In this document: positions 26,932 through 37,022 of the stretch, piece by piece
Position numbering within the stretch: the first letter of the stretch is position 1
Layout of the letters: each line of letters begins with the position of its first letter
Source of the DNA: Chelatococcus composti
GTDB taxonomy: Bacteria; Pseudomonadota; Alphaproteobacteria; Rhizobiales; Beijerinckiaceae
Length of the DNA stretch: 64,000 nucleotides
Assembly: GCF_014201415.1 (NCBI RefSeq)
Contig: NZ_JACHEH010000003.1
Span: 1-64,000 of the forward strand
Reading direction: 5' to 3'
Position numbers and translations under genes: made by a program
The notes under the pieces: generated by a model
What the model was told of the DNA's origin: nothing
Database searches by the model: none
The model's input: the letters and a program-made list of their open reading frames with translations, nothing else

Positions 26932-27336
26932 ATGACCGTAGCCGCTGTATCGGGTGTGAACAGCAACACCACGGCAGCCACCCGGACGACGGGCGCGTCG
27001 AACGCGTCGGTGGATTATGACACTTTTCTCAAGCTCCTCGTGGCCCAGCTGAAGAACCAGGATCCGACGGAGCCGGTGGATTCCACCCAGTACATGGCGC
27101 AGCTCGCCAGCTTCTCGCAGGTGGAGCAGAGCGTCATCATGAACAAAAAGCTCGACTCCCTGCTCGTCGCCAGCGCCCTGCAGCAGATTGACGGCATCAT
27201 CGGCCGCACGCTGACCACGGCCGACGAGAGCATCTCCGGCACGGTCAAGGCCGTCTGGATCTACGACGAAGGCGCCGTCGCGGAGCTCGAGGACGGCACG
27301 CGCGTGCTGCTCGGTCCCGGCGTCAAGATCAGCTGA
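26932..27336 (+). CDS. flgD: Flagellar hook assembly scaffold FlgD (short form)
   Basis: FlgD caps the growing hook. The 134-residue product keeps the conserved N-terminal core FLKLLVAQLKNQDPTEPVDS...YMAQLASFSQVEQS. After that it has only a short tail with a predicted SH3-like strand pair ending GPGVKIS. E. coli FlgD is about 230 residues, and the short form is usual in rhizobia. A GGAGAAGAC ribosome site precedes the ATG. Confidence 0.95.
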   Translation: MTVAAVSGVNSNTTAATRTTGASNASVDYDTFLKLLVAQLKNQDPTEPVDSTQYMAQLASFSQVEQSVIMNKKLDSLLVASALQQIDGIIGRTLTTADESISGTVKAVWIYDEGAVAELEDGTRVLLGPGVKIS

Positions 27337-27340
27337 GCCG

Positions 27341-27607
27341 ATGAACGAGGCTGATGCACTCGACATCGTCCAGGCCGCGATCTGGACGATCATCATCGGG
27401 GCGGGGCCGGCCGTCGCCGCGGCGATGCTCGTCGGCATCGGCATCGCGCTTCTCCAGGCGCTGACCCAGATCCAGGAAATGACGCTGACCTTCATTCCGA
27501 AGATCCTCGCCATTTTCGTGGTCATCGCGCTCACCGGCTCGTTCACCGGGGCGCAGATCTTCGCCTTCACCGAGCAGGTCTACGGCCGCATCACGACCGG
27601 CTTCTGA
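27341..27607 (+). CDS. fliQ: Flagellar export gate protein FliQ
   Basis: FliQ is a small two-helix subunit of the export gate. The 88-residue product has two hydrophobic helices (about 15-40 and 50-75) with the central signature LLQALTQIQEMTLTFIPKI. It starts 4 bases after flgD. Confidence 0.97.
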   Translation: MNEADALDIVQAAIWTIIIGAGPAVAAAMLVGIGIALLQALTQIQEMTLTFIPKILAIFVVIALTGSFTGAQIFAFTEQVYGRITTGF

Positions 27608-27643
27608 GGCGGCCGGGCGGGGCGGCAAACGAGGGAACAGGCG

Positions 27644-29737
27644 ATGTCGGACGTGACGATGATTCAGGCGGTGACCGGCGGGCGCAGAGGGCTCGATATC
27701 GGCTTTGCCGTCGGCATTGTCGCCATCCTCACCATCCTCTTCCTGCCTGTTCCGACGATCCTCATCGACATGGGCCTTGCCCTGTCGATCGCCTTCTCCG
27801 TGCTGATCCTCATGGTGGCCTTGTGGATCCACAAGCCGCTGGAGTTCTCGGCCTTTCCCCAGGTGCTGCTCATCGCCACGATGCTGCGCCTGGCGCTGTC
27901 CATCGCCACCACCCGCCTCATTCTCGCCCATGGCAACGAGGGCGTGACGGCCGCCGGCCACATCATCAACGGCTTTTCCCAGTTCGTGATGAGCGGCGAC
28001 TTCGTCATCGGTATCGTCGTCTTTCTCATCCTCATCACGGTCAACTTCCTCGTCATCACCAAGGGTGCGACACGTATCGCGGAGGTGGGCGCTCGCTTTA
28101 CTCTCGACGCCATCCCCGGCAAGCAGATGGCCATCGACGCCGACCTGTCGGCTGGCACCATCGACGAGAAGGAGGCGCAGCGGCGCCGGCGCGAGCTGGA
28201 GGAGGAGAGTGCCTTCTTCGGTTCGATGGACGGTGCCTCGAAGTTCGTGCGCGGAGAGGCGGTGGCGAGCCTCATCATCACCGCCGTCAACATCTTCGGC
28301 GGCATCATCATCGGCGTCACGCGGCACGGCATGTCGCTGTCGCAGGCGGCGGACGTCTTCACCAAGCTGTCGGTCGGTGACGGCCTCGTCTCGCAGATCC
28401 CGGCGCTCATCGTCTCGCTGGCCGCCGGTCTCCTCGTCTCCAAGGGCGGCACGCGCGGCTCCGCGGACCAGGCCGTGCTCGGCCAGCTCGGCGGCTATCC
28501 CAAGGCGCTGTTCGTGGCCGCCGGCCTCATGTTCACGATGGCTGTCGTGCCGGGCCTTCCCTTCCTCCCCTTCGTCGCCCTCGGCGGCCTCATGGGCTTT
28601 GTCGGCTACGCCATTCCCCGGCGCATCGCCGAGCAGGAGGCCCTCGCCGCCGCCCAGGCGAAGGAGAAGGAGAAGGAAGAGCAGGCCAAGCGCGAGGCGC
28701 AGGAGTCGGTCAAGGAGTCTCTCAAGACAGCCGAGATCGAGCTGTGCCTCGGCAAGCAGCTGTCCATGAAGCTGCTCAACGCCCACGGGGAGCTCGCCCA
28801 CCGCGTCGCCAAGATGCGGCGCAAGTTCGCCCAGCAGTACGGCTTTGTCGTGCCCGACATCAAGCTGTCGGATTCACTGGCGCTGCCGGGCAAGACCTAC
28901 CAGATCAAGATCCACGGCACGGTGGTGGCCACGCATGAGATGCGCATCGGCGAGATGCTCGTCGTCACTGGTGACGGCCCGCAACCGGACGTGCCGGGCG
29001 AGGTGACGCGCGAGCCGGCCTTCGGCATCAAGGCCATGTGGGTGGCCGAGACCTATGCCAACGAGGTGCGCCGGCAGGGCTTCACCACCGTCGACAACGT
29101 CTCGGTGCTGCTGACGCACCTGAGCGAGATCATCCGCAACAACCTTGCGCAGCTCCTCTCCTACAAGGACATGCGCGCGCTGCTCGACCGGCTCGATCCG
29201 GAATACAAGCGGCTCATCGACGACATCTGCCCGTCGCAGATCTCCTACTCCGGCCTGCAGGCAGTGTTGAAGCTGCTGCTCGCCGAGGGCGTTTCCATTC
29301 GCAACCTGCATCTCATCCTCGAGGCTATCGCCGAGATCGTGCCGCATGCCCGCCGGTCGGAGCAGGTTGCCGAGCATGTGCGCATGCGCATCGCGCCGCA
29401 GATCTGCGGCGACCTTGCCGAAAACGGCGTGCTCAACGTGCTGCGCCTCGGCAACCGTTGGGACCTCGCCTTCCATCAGAGCCTGAAGCGCGACGCGCGC
29501 GGCGACGTCATCGAGTTCGACATCGACCCGCGCCTCGTCGAGCAATTCGGCAACGAGGCTTCGCAGGTCATCCGCCGCCACCTCAACGAGGGCACCAGCT
29601 TCGTCCTCGTCACCGCGCCCGATGCGCGCCCCTACGTGCGCATGATCATCGAGCGGCTGTTCCCGACCCTGCCGGTGCTCTCGCACGTCGAGATCGCGCG
29701 GGGTATCGAGATCAAGTCCCTCGGAACGATCTCGTGA
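27644..29737 (+). CDS. flhA: Flagellar export gate protein FlhA
   Basis: FlhA forms the nonameric ring of the export gate and binds chaperone-substrate complexes. The 697-residue product has eight N-terminal membrane helices over about 330 residues, including the FHIPEP segment with [22 protein letters not shown] linker rich in Lys and Glu (about 330-355) precedes the large cytoplasmic domain with [19 protein letters not shown]. The length is typical. The stop overlaps the GTG of fliR. Confidence 0.98.
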   Translation: MSDVTMIQAVTGGRRGLDIGFAVGIVAILTILFLPVPTILIDMGLALSIAFSVLILMVALWIHKPLEFSAFPQVLLIATMLRLALSIATTRLILAHGNEGVTAAGHIINGFSQFVMSGDFVIGIVVFLILITVNFLVITKGATRIAEVGARFTLDAIPGKQMAIDADLSAGTIDEKEAQRRRRELEEESAFFGSMDGASKFVRGEAVASLIITAVNIFGGIIIGVTRHGMSLSQAADVFTKLSVGDGLVSQIPALIVSLAAGLLVSKGGTRGSADQAVLGQLGGYPKALFVAAGLMFTMAVVPGLPFLPFVALGGLMGFVGYAIPRRIAEQEALAAAQAKEKEKEEQAKREAQESVKESLKTAEIELCLGKQLSMKLLNAHGELAHRVAKMRRKFAQQYGFVVPDIKLSDSLALPGKTYQIKIHGTVVATHEMRIGEMLVVTGDGPQPDVPGEVTREPAFGIKAMWVAETYANEVRRQGFTTVDNVSVLLTHLSEIIRNNLAQLLSYKDMRALLDRLDPEYKRLIDDICPSQISYSGLQAVLKLLLAEGVSIRNLHLILEAIAEIVPHARRSEQVAEHVRMRIAPQICGDLAENGVLNVLRLGNRWDLAFHQSLKRDARGDVIEFDIDPRLVEQFGNEASQVIRRHLNEGTSFVLVTAPDARPYVRMIIERLFPTLPVLSHVEIARGIEIKSLGTIS

Positions 29738-30489
29738 GCGCCCAGCTTTCGCAGTCGCTTCTCGCCGTCTTCCTGATCTTCTGTCGCGTCGGCGGCTGCC
29801 TGATGATCGCGCCGGGTTTCTCGAGCGCACGCGTGCCGACGCGCGTGCGCCTCTTCGTTGCTGTCACCGTCTCCCTCGCCCTGATGCCGCTGCTCCTCGG
29901 CCCCGTCGGTGCGCGCGTGGGGGATGCGCAGCCGGCCGACATGCTGGGCCTCATCGGGGCGGAGACTTTCACCGGGCTCGTCATCGGCTTCCTGGCGCGG
30001 CTGTTCTTCATGGCGCTCGAGACGCTCGCGGTGGCCGTCGCCATGGCGATCGGCGTGGGCGGCATGCTCGGCACGCCGGTAGACGACGGCGAGGGCCTGC
30101 CTTCGCTCGCGACGCTGATCACGCTAACCGCGGTGGCACTCGTCTTCTTCGCCGACCTGCACTGGGAGCTGCTGCGCGGGCTGGTCGCCTCCTACCAGCG
30201 GCTGCCGCCGGGGGAAACCTTCGGCACGCGCCTTGCCCTGTCGGAGGTGGTGGACAAGCTGGCCGATGCCTTCCTGATCGCGCTGCGCATCAGCAGCCCC
30301 TTCATCATCTACTCGCTCGTCATCAACTTCGCGATCGGTCTCGCCAACAAGTTGACGCCTCAGTTACCGATCTATTTCATCCTGATGCCGCTCGTGATCG
30401 GTCTTGGGATGTTGATCGTCTACCTCCTCTTCCGCGAATACATGACCCTGTTCATGCTCGGCTTCGCCGAGTGGCTTCGCAACGGATGA
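29734..30489 (+). CDS. fliR: Flagellar export gate protein FliR
   Basis: FliR completes the FliPQR gate. The 251-residue product has about six membrane helices, with [21 protein letters not shown] near the N-terminus and [21 protein letters not shown] in the second half. The GTG start at 29734 overlaps the flhA stop as GTGA. An upstream extension in this frame would overlap flhA and is not coding. The last bases overlap the FliJ-like gene. Confidence 0.97.
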   Translation: MSAQLSQSLLAVFLIFCRVGGCLMIAPGFSSARVPTRVRLFVAVTVSLALMPLLLGPVGARVGDAQPADMLGLIGAETFTGLVIGFLARLFFMALETLAVAVAMAIGVGGMLGTPVDDGEGLPSLATLITLTAVALVFFADLHWELLRGLVASYQRLPPGETFGTRLALSEVVDKLADAFLIALRISSPFIIYSLVINFAIGLANKLTPQLPIYFILMPLVIGLGMLIVYLLFREYMTLFMLGFAEWLRNG

Positions 30490-30893
30490 CCCCCATGGAC
30501 GCCCGCCGCAGACTCGAGAAGATGCGCCGTCTCATCGACGTGCAGGAGCGCCTGTGCCGCATGGCGGAGGCGAAGCTCGCCGACATCGAGCGGCGGCAGG
30601 CCGAGCTTTCGCGCGCACAGACGGACATCCTGGCGAGCCTCAACGCGGACGAGCCGCTGCACGGCATGTTCGTGGAGACCATGGCCCGCCACCTTCACCG
30701 CCTTGCATGCCACGCCGCCGAACTCGAGGAAGCGCGACGCTCGCAGGCGCAGCTGGTGCTCAACGAGGCGATGAAGCTGAAGCGCGTGGAACGGTACACG
30801 GCGCGGGTGGCGCGCGTCTCGCGCGAGCAGGAGGACAAGCGCAGCCTGGCGGAGATCCTCGACGCTCTTCAGGCGCGCGCGACGCAAGCCTGA
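30486..30893 (+). CDS. fliJ: FliJ-like flagellar protein
   Basis: FliJ is a small coiled-coil export factor that docks on the FliI ring. The 135-residue product is almost entirely charged helix, with LIDVQERLCRMAEAKLADIE and a second arm ELEEARRSQAQLVLNEAMKL. This gives an antiparallel coiled coil as in FliJ. It starts inside the fliR stop (ATGA); another in-frame ATG lies at 30495. Sequence similarity in this family is weak, so the call rests on architecture and context. Confidence 0.7.
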   Translation: MTPMDARRRLEKMRRLIDVQERLCRMAEAKLADIERRQAELSRAQTDILASLNADEPLHGMFVETMARHLHRLACHAAELEEARRSQAQLVLNEAMKLKRVERYTARVARVSREQEDKRSLAEILDALQARATQA

Positions 30894-30903
30894 CATAAGC
30901 CTG

Positions 30904-30950
30904 CGTGGGCAAATTACCCCACGGCGCACGACTCTATCCGTTCTGCGCCG
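30904..30950. repeat. Two adjacent dyads before the rod-binding gene
   Basis: CGTGGG at 30904-30909 pairs with CCCACG at 30918-30923. Next to it CGGCGCA at 30922-30928 pairs with TGCGCCG at 30944-30950. No T-run follows, so an intrinsic terminator is unlikely. The first dyad encloses the GCAAATTACCCC box. They may be operator or mRNA structures in the 72-base gap before the next gene. Confidence 0.4.
30909..30920 (+). promoter_or_regulatory. Candidate GCAAA-type box upstream of the rod-binding gene
   Basis: GCAAATTACCCC lies within the first dyad, 45 bases before the rod-binding gene. It differs from the other copies at the fifth base and is the weakest member of the set. Confidence 0.2.
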
Positions 30951-30965
30951 TGAAAAGGGTAAGCC

Positions 30966-31484
30966 ATGGCCATTCAGCCGCCGTCGGATATCGTGCTTGA
31001 GGTGACGCGGGCCGTCGAGCCGTCGCGCTATCAGGCCGCGCTCGAGCGCCTCAAGAACATGCCGGCGAATCAAGCGGGCGTTGATTTCGCCGACACTTTC
31101 GACGCCGTCCGGCGGCCGGTGCTCGGCTCGACGCACGATATCGAGGGCGCGCTCACGGCGATGCGCAGCCGTGCGGCGTCCGTGCGCCCGAGCGAAGGCG
31201 ACCCCTATCGGAAATTCGAGGCCTTCGTTCTCCAGAACTTCATCGAGGCCATGCTGCCGGAAAACGGCGAGGTCGTCTTCGGAACGGGGACGGCCGGCAA
31301 GATCTGGAAATCGATGCTCGCCGAGAAGATGGGCGAGCAGGTGGCTGCGGCTGGGGGCATCGGCATTGCCGAAATGCTGCGCACGTCCACCGAGCGCTCC
31401 CTGAAGGCAAGACAGCAAGTGGCTGACAGCGACGGCAAGGGAGCCTCCCCGATCGGCGGAACAGGTGAGGAGAACAGAGCATGA
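30966..31484 (+). CDS. flgJ: Rod-binding protein (FlgJ N-terminal type)
   Basis: FlgJ caps the rod during assembly. The 172-residue product corresponds only to the N-terminal rod-binding domain. Its key block is KFEAFVLQNFIEAMLPENGEVVFG followed by GKIWKSMLAEKMGEQVAAAGGIGIAEM. The muramidase domain of enteric FlgJ is absent, and a separate lytic transglycosylase is encoded at 6583. The stop overlaps the next gene as ATGA. Confidence 0.85.
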   Translation: MAIQPPSDIVLEVTRAVEPSRYQAALERLKNMPANQAGVDFADTFDAVRRPVLGSTHDIEGALTAMRSRAASVRPSEGDPYRKFEAFVLQNFIEAMLPENGEVVFGTGTAGKIWKSMLAEKMGEQVAAAGGIGIAEMLRTSTERSLKARQQVADSDGKGASPIGGTGEENRA

Positions 31485-31939
31485 CGTTCGATGAAATGAG
31501 CGGGGCAGGAGCAGGCGGCGGCATCGCCGATGCTGCCGGCAGCGAAGGCAGCATCCTTCCCACCGTGGGGCCGCGGCTGTCCGCGACAGGCTCCGCGTTG
31601 CTGCGCGCCATGGATCGGCTGGAGTTCGTTGTCGACGTCGAGACGCGCGCGCTCGAGACACACCACGACATCGACCTTGAGGAGAGCAACCGGCGCAAGA
31701 GCCAGATCCTGCTCGAGCTGAGCCGGCTCATGAAGGTGGTCGACCAGGAGCCCCTCGAGCGCCAGGTCATCGACCGTCTGAGTAGCGTGCGTCAGAAGCT
31801 TGCCCGTAACCAGGCGGTGCTTGAACTCAACCTGCGCGCCATGAACGAGGTCGCCGAGATTGTGGCCGCGTCCATCCGCGCCGAGGAATCTGACGGCACC
31901 TACCAGCCGTCCGGGCACGTCAGGGGGCCCGCGCGATGA
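31481..31939 (+). CDS. FlgN-like coiled-coil flagellar protein
   Basis: This is probably an export chaperone-type protein. The 152-residue product has a disordered Gly-rich N-terminus (about residues 1-35) and then two long helices. These contain RAMDRLEFVVDVETRALETH and LLELSRLMKVVDQEPLERQV, followed by a third helix RQKLARNQAVLELNLRAMNE. This hairpin and the size resemble FlgN, the chaperone of FlgK and FlgL. Similarity is weak, so the function is an inference from shape and from being coupled between the rod-binding gene and a membrane protein by ATGA overlaps on both sides. Confidence 0.6.
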   Translation: MTFDEMSGAGAGGGIADAAGSEGSILPTVGPRLSATGSALLRAMDRLEFVVDVETRALETHHDIDLEESNRRKSQILLELSRLMKVVDQEPLERQVIDRLSSVRQKLARNQAVLELNLRAMNEVAEIVAASIRAEESDGTYQPSGHVRGPAR

Positions 31940-32388
31940 TGCGTTTGCTGCTGACCGGGTTCTGGGTGGCCGCCATCGCCCTGATGTCGAGCTACGCGAC
32001 CGCCTATTGGGTCGCGGGCGGCAATCCGCTCGGTGGGCAGCAGACCTACCTCGAGGGGCTCGAATACAAAAAGCTGCCGACAATGAACGTGCCGGTCATC
32101 ATCGAGGGTGACCTGCAGGGCTACATTGTCACACAGCTCGTCTACACGGCGGATGCGGCGACGCTGCGCGAGATGTCCGTGCCGCCCGATCCCTTCCTGG
32201 TCGACGAGGCTTTCCGCCGCATCTACGCGGAGGACCGCATCGATTTCCGGAACCTTTCGCGGCAAAACCTGACGGAACTGTTGCAGGTGATCAAGGACAG
32301 GACCAACGAAAGACTTGGCAGTCCGATCATCCACGACGTTCTCATCGAGGAAATTAATTACCTGAGAAAAGAGGACATGGGGTCGTGA
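31936..32388 (+). CDS. Single-pass membrane protein, possibly a second FliL-like protein
   Basis: The function is not established. The 150-residue product has one N-terminal membrane helix (about residues 4-24) and a periplasmic domain of about 120 residues. The order of elements resembles FliL: an early strand VPVIIEGDLQGYIVTQLVYT, a helical part RRIYAEDRIDFRNLSRQNL, then LLQVIKDRTNERLG and a final strand IIHDVLIEEINYL. It is coupled to the FlgN-like gene (ATGA). A canonical FliL is present at 12127, so this would be a divergent paralogue if the resemblance holds. Confidence 0.6.
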   Translation: MMRLLLTGFWVAAIALMSSYATAYWVAGGNPLGGQQTYLEGLEYKKLPTMNVPVIIEGDLQGYIVTQLVYTADAATLREMSVPPDPFLVDEAFRRIYAEDRIDFRNLSRQNLTELLQVIKDRTNERLGSPIIHDVLIEEINYLRKEDMGS

Positions 32389-32445
32389 TCGTCCTCACGT
32401 CAACTTTATAGCTAAGACGTTTTTGCGGCAGGGAAAGCGGCGCGC

Positions 32446-34119
32446 ATGAAGATCTCCGGCAAGATTTATACGATCGTCGCCATCATGGGGGCGGTAACGG
32501 TCATGGTCGCGGCGATGGCCGTCTATGCGCTGCGGCAGTACGACAAGCAGACCAGCCTGCTCAACCAGACCGCCCAGCGCGCCTTCTACGCCGAGCATCT
32601 CAACCGCCTCATCTCGGCGGTCGTCATGGAATCGCGCGGCGTCTACATGTCGGAGACGAGCGACTCTGCGATGCAGTTCGCCGAGGGCATCCGCAAGTAT
32701 CTCGACGAGATGGACAAGACCATCTCGCAGTGGCGTGCGATCGTCCCGCCGGACCGGCTCGCCTCCTTTGACGAACTGGCCAAGCGCGCCGCCGAGTTCC
32801 GGGCCTTCCGCCTCGAGACCGCGCGGCTCGGCGTCGACGTTTCGCCCGCCGCTGCCAGTGAGCAGGGCAACAACGAGAGCAACCGGCGCAACCGCAAGGA
32901 ATTTCAGGATCTGCTCGACAGCCAGGTCGAGGCCATCTTCGGCCAGCTGGCGAGCATCCGCGCCAACATGCAGAATTTCCAGGACCGCATGATGAACCTC
33001 GTCGTGGGCGCTGCGGTCATCGGTCTGGCGTTCGCCGTTGGTCTCGGCGCATGGATCGGGACGTTCCTCCTCAGCCGGCCGCTGCGTCGGGTCTCGGGCG
33101 TCCTGCAGCAGATGGCCGCCGGCAATTACGACATCGAGCTCGAGACGCGCCGCTCGCGCGACGAGGTCGGCGCCATCTGGGATGCCACAGAGCATTTCCG
33201 CGATGCGTTCATCGAGGGCGAGCGGTTGAAGAGCGAGCGGGCGGCAATCGACGCGCGCGCGGAGGAAAGCAAGCGCGCCATGCTGAACGAGCTGGCCGAG
33301 GCCTTCGAGGCGCAGGTCATCGGCGTTGTGCGCTCCGTGTCTGCCGCTGCCGCCCAGCTTGAGAAGCATGCCGCCGCCATGACCGCCGCGGCGGAGGCGA
33401 CCAACTACAAGTCGCTCGCGGTCTCGTCTGCGTCCGACCAGGCAACGAACAACGTGCATACCGTCGCCTCCGCGGCCGAGCAGCTCTCCGCGTCCATCCG
33501 CGAGATCGGCCAGCAGGTCACGAACGCCGCCGCCATTGCCAGCGAGGGTGCGCAGCAGGCCGGTTCCACCGTTCAGGTGGTGCGCGGTCTCGACGAGAGC
33601 GCCCAGCGCATCGGCGAAGTCATCCGCCTCATCAACGACGTCGCGGCGCAGACGAACCTCCTCGCCCTCAACGCCACCATCGAGGCAGCCCGGGCAGGCG
33701 AGGCGGGCAAGGGCTTCGCGGTCGTCGCCATGGAAGTGAAGAACCTCGCGGCGCAAACGGCCAAGGCCACCGAGGAGATCGCGGCTCAGATCAACGCGGT
33801 CCAGGCTGCGACCGGCGACGTCGTGCGCGCCATCGAGGGCATCTCGGAGACGATCGCGCGCATCGACGAGATCTCCGCGACCATCGCCTCCTCCGTCGAG
33901 GAGCAGGGCGCTGCGACGGGCGAGATCGCCCGCAACGTCCAGCAGGCGGCGCAGGGCACGCAGGAGGTTTCGGCGAACATCTCCGATGTGACGCAGGCGG
34001 CGGCCGATACCGGACGCGTGGCGTCCGAGATCGTGTCCGCAGCCAGCGAGCTGACGGATCAGGCCGAGCGGCTGCGTGAGGAGGTCGACCGCTTCATCGC
34101 ACGGGTGCGGGCGGCCTGA
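32446..34119 (+). CDS. Methyl-accepting chemotaxis protein with periplasmic helical domain
   Basis: This is a membrane chemoreceptor. The 557-residue product has two membrane helices (about residues 8-28 and 183-205) around a roughly 150-residue, mainly helical periplasmic domain of the 4-helix-bundle kind. A HAMP domain (about 207-262) follows. The long cytoplasmic coiled coil has the kinase-contact hairpin [35 protein letters not shown]. The signal sensed cannot be told. It lies directly before cheA, so it is probably the receptor most closely tied to this chemotaxis system. Confidence 0.93.
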   Translation: MKISGKIYTIVAIMGAVTVMVAAMAVYALRQYDKQTSLLNQTAQRAFYAEHLNRLISAVVMESRGVYMSETSDSAMQFAEGIRKYLDEMDKTISQWRAIVPPDRLASFDELAKRAAEFRAFRLETARLGVDVSPAAASEQGNNESNRRNRKEFQDLLDSQVEAIFGQLASIRANMQNFQDRMMNLVVGAAVIGLAFAVGLGAWIGTFLLSRPLRRVSGVLQQMAAGNYDIELETRRSRDEVGAIWDATEHFRDAFIEGERLKSERAAIDARAEESKRAMLNELAEAFEAQVIGVVRSVSAAAAQLEKHAAAMTAAAEATNYKSLAVSSASDQATNNVHTVASAAEQLSASIREIGQQVTNAAAIASEGAQQAGSTVQVVRGLDESAQRIGEVIRLINDVAAQTNLLALNATIEAARAGEAGKGFAVVAMEVKNLAAQTAKATEEIAAQINAVQAATGDVVRAIEGISETIARIDEISATIASSVEEQGAATGEIARNVQQAAQGTQEVSANISDVTQAAADTGRVASEIVSAASELTDQAERLREEVDRFIARVRAA

Positions 34120-34256
34120 TCGGTAGGGGTTGAGAGGCCGGGGGGAAGGCTTCGGCCGGAACGGAACGGGAAGGAGGGATGCGCGGGCCGTTGGCGGCCG
34201 CGATCCCTCCGGCGCCGGGCGGGCGGGCCGCACGGCGGGCTTTGGGAGTTGGGCGC

Positions 34257-37022
34257 ATGGACGATCTGCTTCGGGAGTTTCTGACCGAGACGAACGAGAA
34301 TATCGACGTCGTTGACGTCGAACTCGTGAAGTTCGAGCGGGATCCCAACAACGCTCAGGTTCTCGACAACATCTTTCGCCTCGTCCACACCATCAAGGGA
34401 ACGTGCGGCTTCCTCGGCCTGCCGCGCCTCGGCGCCCTGGCCCATGCCGCAGAAACCCTCATGGGCAAGTTCCGCGAGGGGGCGCCGGTCACGACGGAGG
34501 CGGTCGGTCTCATCCTGCGCACGATCGACCGCGTGAAGGAGCTGTTGGTCGAGCTGGAGACCAACCTCGGCCAGGAGCCGGAAGGCAACGACGACGACCT
34601 CATCGGCCCGCTTGAGGCGCTCGCCCTCGGCTCGCAAGCCCAGCCCGAACCGGAGCCCGAGCCGGAGCCGGCGCCACAGCGCAAGGTTTCCGTCGGCACG
34701 CTGACCCCCCAGGTGCTGGAGCGCGAGCTGCTGCCCGGCGAGGATTCGCTCGACGACATCGAGCGTGCCTTCCGCGAGGCGCAGGCCGAGGTGCCGGTGC
34801 CGAAGCCGGTCGCCAAGCAGGTTCCCGCGGCGCCGGCTGCCGAGGCCAAGACCGAGACGAAGGCGGAAGCCAAGAGCGAGGCCAAGCCCGCCGCCAAGCC
34901 TGCGGCAAAGCCGGGCAAGGCGGGCGAGGCTGACGAAGGGGCCGGCAAGGGCTCGGTGTCCTCGCAGTCGCTGCGCGTCAATGTCGACACGCTCGAGAAG
35001 CTCATGACGATGGTCTCCGAGCTGGTGCTGACGCGCAATCAGCTCATGGAGATTGCCCGCCGCCAGGGCGACACCGAGTTCAAGGTGCCGCTGCAGCGCC
35101 TCTCCAACGTCACGGCCGAGCTGCAGGAAGGCGTCATGAAGACGCGCATGCAGCCCATCGGCAACGCGTGGCAGAAGCTGCCGCGCATCGTGCGCGATCT
35201 CGCCCAGGAGCTGAACAAGCAGATCGACCTGGAGATGGTCGGCGCCGAGACCGAGCTCGACCGGCAGATCCTTGATCTCATCAAGGATCCGCTGACGCAC
35301 ATGGTGCGCAATTCGGCGGACCATGGCCTCGAGTCGACGGAGCAGCGTCGTGCCGCCGGCAAGCCCGAGCGCGGCAAGATCCGCCTCGCCGCCTATCACG
35401 AAGGCGGGCACATCATCATCGAGATCTCGGACGACGGGCGTGGTCTCGACACGGCGCGCATCCGCGCCAAGGCGCTGGAGAACGGACTGGCCACCGAGGC
35501 CGAGCTCGAGAAGATGAGCGAGGCCCAGATCCACAAGTTCATCTTCCACGCCGGCTTCTCGACTGCCGCCAAGGTCACGAGCGTGTCGGGCCGCGGTGTC
35601 GGCATGGACGTGGTGCGCAACAACATCGAGATTATCGGCGGCACGATCGACGTGCGCTCCGTGCCCGGGCGCGGCACCACCTTCGTCATCAAGATCCCGC
35701 TCACGCTCGCCATCGTCTCGGCGCTGATCGTCGAGGCGGCGGGCGACCGCTTCGCCATCCCGCAGCTGGCGGTGATGGAGCTGGTGCGCGTGCACCACAA
35801 GTCGGGCCACCGCATCGAGCGGATCAAGAACACGCCGGTGCTGCGGCTGCGGAACAAGCTGCTGCCGGTCGTACCGCTCGCGGAGCTGCTCGGCACGGCT
35901 GAGCCCGGCAGCGCCGTCAACGAGACGGAGCAGGGCGAGCAGGGCTTCATCGTCGTCATGCAGGTCGGCAACCAGACCTTCGGCATCGTGGTGGACGCGG
36001 TCTTCCACACCGAGGAAATCGTGGTGAAGCCGATGTCGTCGCTGCTGCGGCACCTGTCGATATTCTCGGGCAATACGATCCTTGGTGACGGCAGCGTCAT
36101 CATGATCATCGACCCGAACGGCATCGCCCAGGCAGTGGCGCATTCCTCGACACTCAGCTCCAGCGACTCCAGCGCGGCCGACGCCGAGCGGGCGTCCGGC
36201 AAGGGCAACGCGGTGGCGCTGTTGCTCTTCCGCGCCGGCGGGCCGGAGCCCAAGGCGGTGCCGCTGTCGCTCGTCACTCGCCTCGAGGAGCTGCCGGTGG
36301 AGAAGATCGAGCGCGCGACGGGTCGGCCGGTCGTCCAGTACCGCGGCACGCTCATGCCGCTCGTGCCGGTCAACGATCGCGTCGAACAGCGCGAGAGCGG
36401 CACGCAGCCGGTGCTCGTGTTCTCGGATTCCGGCCGCTCCGTGGGCCTCATGGTCGACGAGATCATCGACATCGTCGAGGAGCAGTTCGAGATCACTCTC
36501 GCGTCGGATGTGCCGGGCATCCTCGGCTCGGGCGTCGTGCGCGGCCAGACGACGGAGATCATCGACATTGCCCATTACCTGCCGATGGGCTTCAAGGACT
36601 GGTTCCACCGTCGCGCGCAGCAGGGCGAGCCGCAGCGGCGCAGCCTGTTGCTGGTCGATGACAGCGCCTTCTTCCGCAACATGATCGGGCCGGCGCTCAA
36701 GGCCGCCGGCTACGACGTGACGCTGTGCGACTCGGCCGTCACCGCCCTGCAGCTCATCGAGGGCGGCGCCATGTTCGACGTGGTCGTCACCGACATCGAG
36801 ATGCCGCACATGGACGGCTTCGAGTTCGCCAGCCGTCTGCGCAGTGATCCGCGGCTGGAGGGGCTGCCGATCATCGCTCTTTCCGGCCTGTGCACACCCG
36901 AGGCGATTGAGCGGGGCCGTTCCGTCGGCTTCTCCGATTACATCGCCAAGTTCGACAAGCCCGGCCTTCTCGAGGCGCTCAAGGAGTTCGCCGGGGTCCA
37001 ACAGGAGGTGGCAGCAGCATGA
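34257..37022 (+). CDS. cheA: Chemotaxis histidine kinase CheA fused to a receiver domain
   Basis: CheA phosphorylates CheY and CheB under receptor control. The 921-residue product has an HPt domain with phospho-accepting His44 (in LVHTIKGTCGFLG), then an acidic Pro/Ala/Lys-rich linker (about 115-230). A dimerization helix follows (TLEKLMTMVSELVLTRNQLM), then an ATPase domain (MVRNSADHGLES as N-box, SDDGRGLD, SGRGVGMDVV) and two CheW-like regions. A C-terminal receiver runs from about 794 to 921 with phospho-accepting Asp846. ATG 34257 is chosen because GGGAG precedes it and the protein begins like other CheA proteins. The stop overlaps cheW. Confidence 0.96.
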   Translation: MDDLLREFLTETNENIDVVDVELVKFERDPNNAQVLDNIFRLVHTIKGTCGFLGLPRLGALAHAAETLMGKFREGAPVTTEAVGLILRTIDRVKELLVELETNLGQEPEGNDDDLIGPLEALALGSQAQPEPEPEPEPAPQRKVSVGTLTPQVLERELLPGEDSLDDIERAFREAQAEVPVPKPVAKQVPAAPAAEAKTETKAEAKSEAKPAAKPAAKPGKAGEADEGAGKGSVSSQSLRVNVDTLEKLMTMVSELVLTRNQLMEIARRQGDTEFKVPLQRLSNVTAELQEGVMKTRMQPIGNAWQKLPRIVRDLAQELNKQIDLEMVGAETELDRQILDLIKDPLTHMVRNSADHGLESTEQRRAAGKPERGKIRLAAYHEGGHIIIEISDDGRGLDTARIRAKALENGLATEAELEKMSEAQIHKFIFHAGFSTAAKVTSVSGRGVGMDVVRNNIEIIGGTIDVRSVPGRGTTFVIKIPLTLAIVSALIVEAAGDRFAIPQLAVMELVRVHHKSGHRIERIKNTPVLRLRNKLLPVVPLAELLGTAEPGSAVNETEQGEQGFIVVMQVGNQTFGIVVDAVFHTEEIVVKPMSSLLRHLSIFSGNTILGDGSVIMIIDPNGIAQAVAHSSTLSSSDSSAADAERASGKGNAVALLLFRAGGPEPKAVPLSLVTRLEELPVEKIERATGRPVVQYRGTLMPLVPVNDRVEQRESGTQPVLVFSDSGRSVGLMVDEIIDIVEEQFEITLASDVPGILGSGVVRGQTTEIIDIAHYLPMGFKDWFHRRAQQGEPQRRSLLLVDDSAFFRNMIGPALKAAGYDVTLCDSAVTALQLIEGGAMFDVVVTDIEMPHMDGFEFASRLRSDPRLEGLPIIALSGLCTPEAIERGRSVGFSDYIAKFDKPGLLEALKEFAGVQQEVAAA

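Noticed and set aside
32395-34233. A 612-residue open frame on the minus strand opposite the chemoreceptor
   Set aside because: It is an antisense frame created by third-position GC; the sense strand encodes complete HAMP and signalling domains.
34059-37001. A 980-residue open frame on the minus strand opposite cheA
   Set aside because: It is a shadow of high-GC codon bias opposite a clear CheA. It is Arg/His/Leu-rich and has no recognisable domain or ribosome site.
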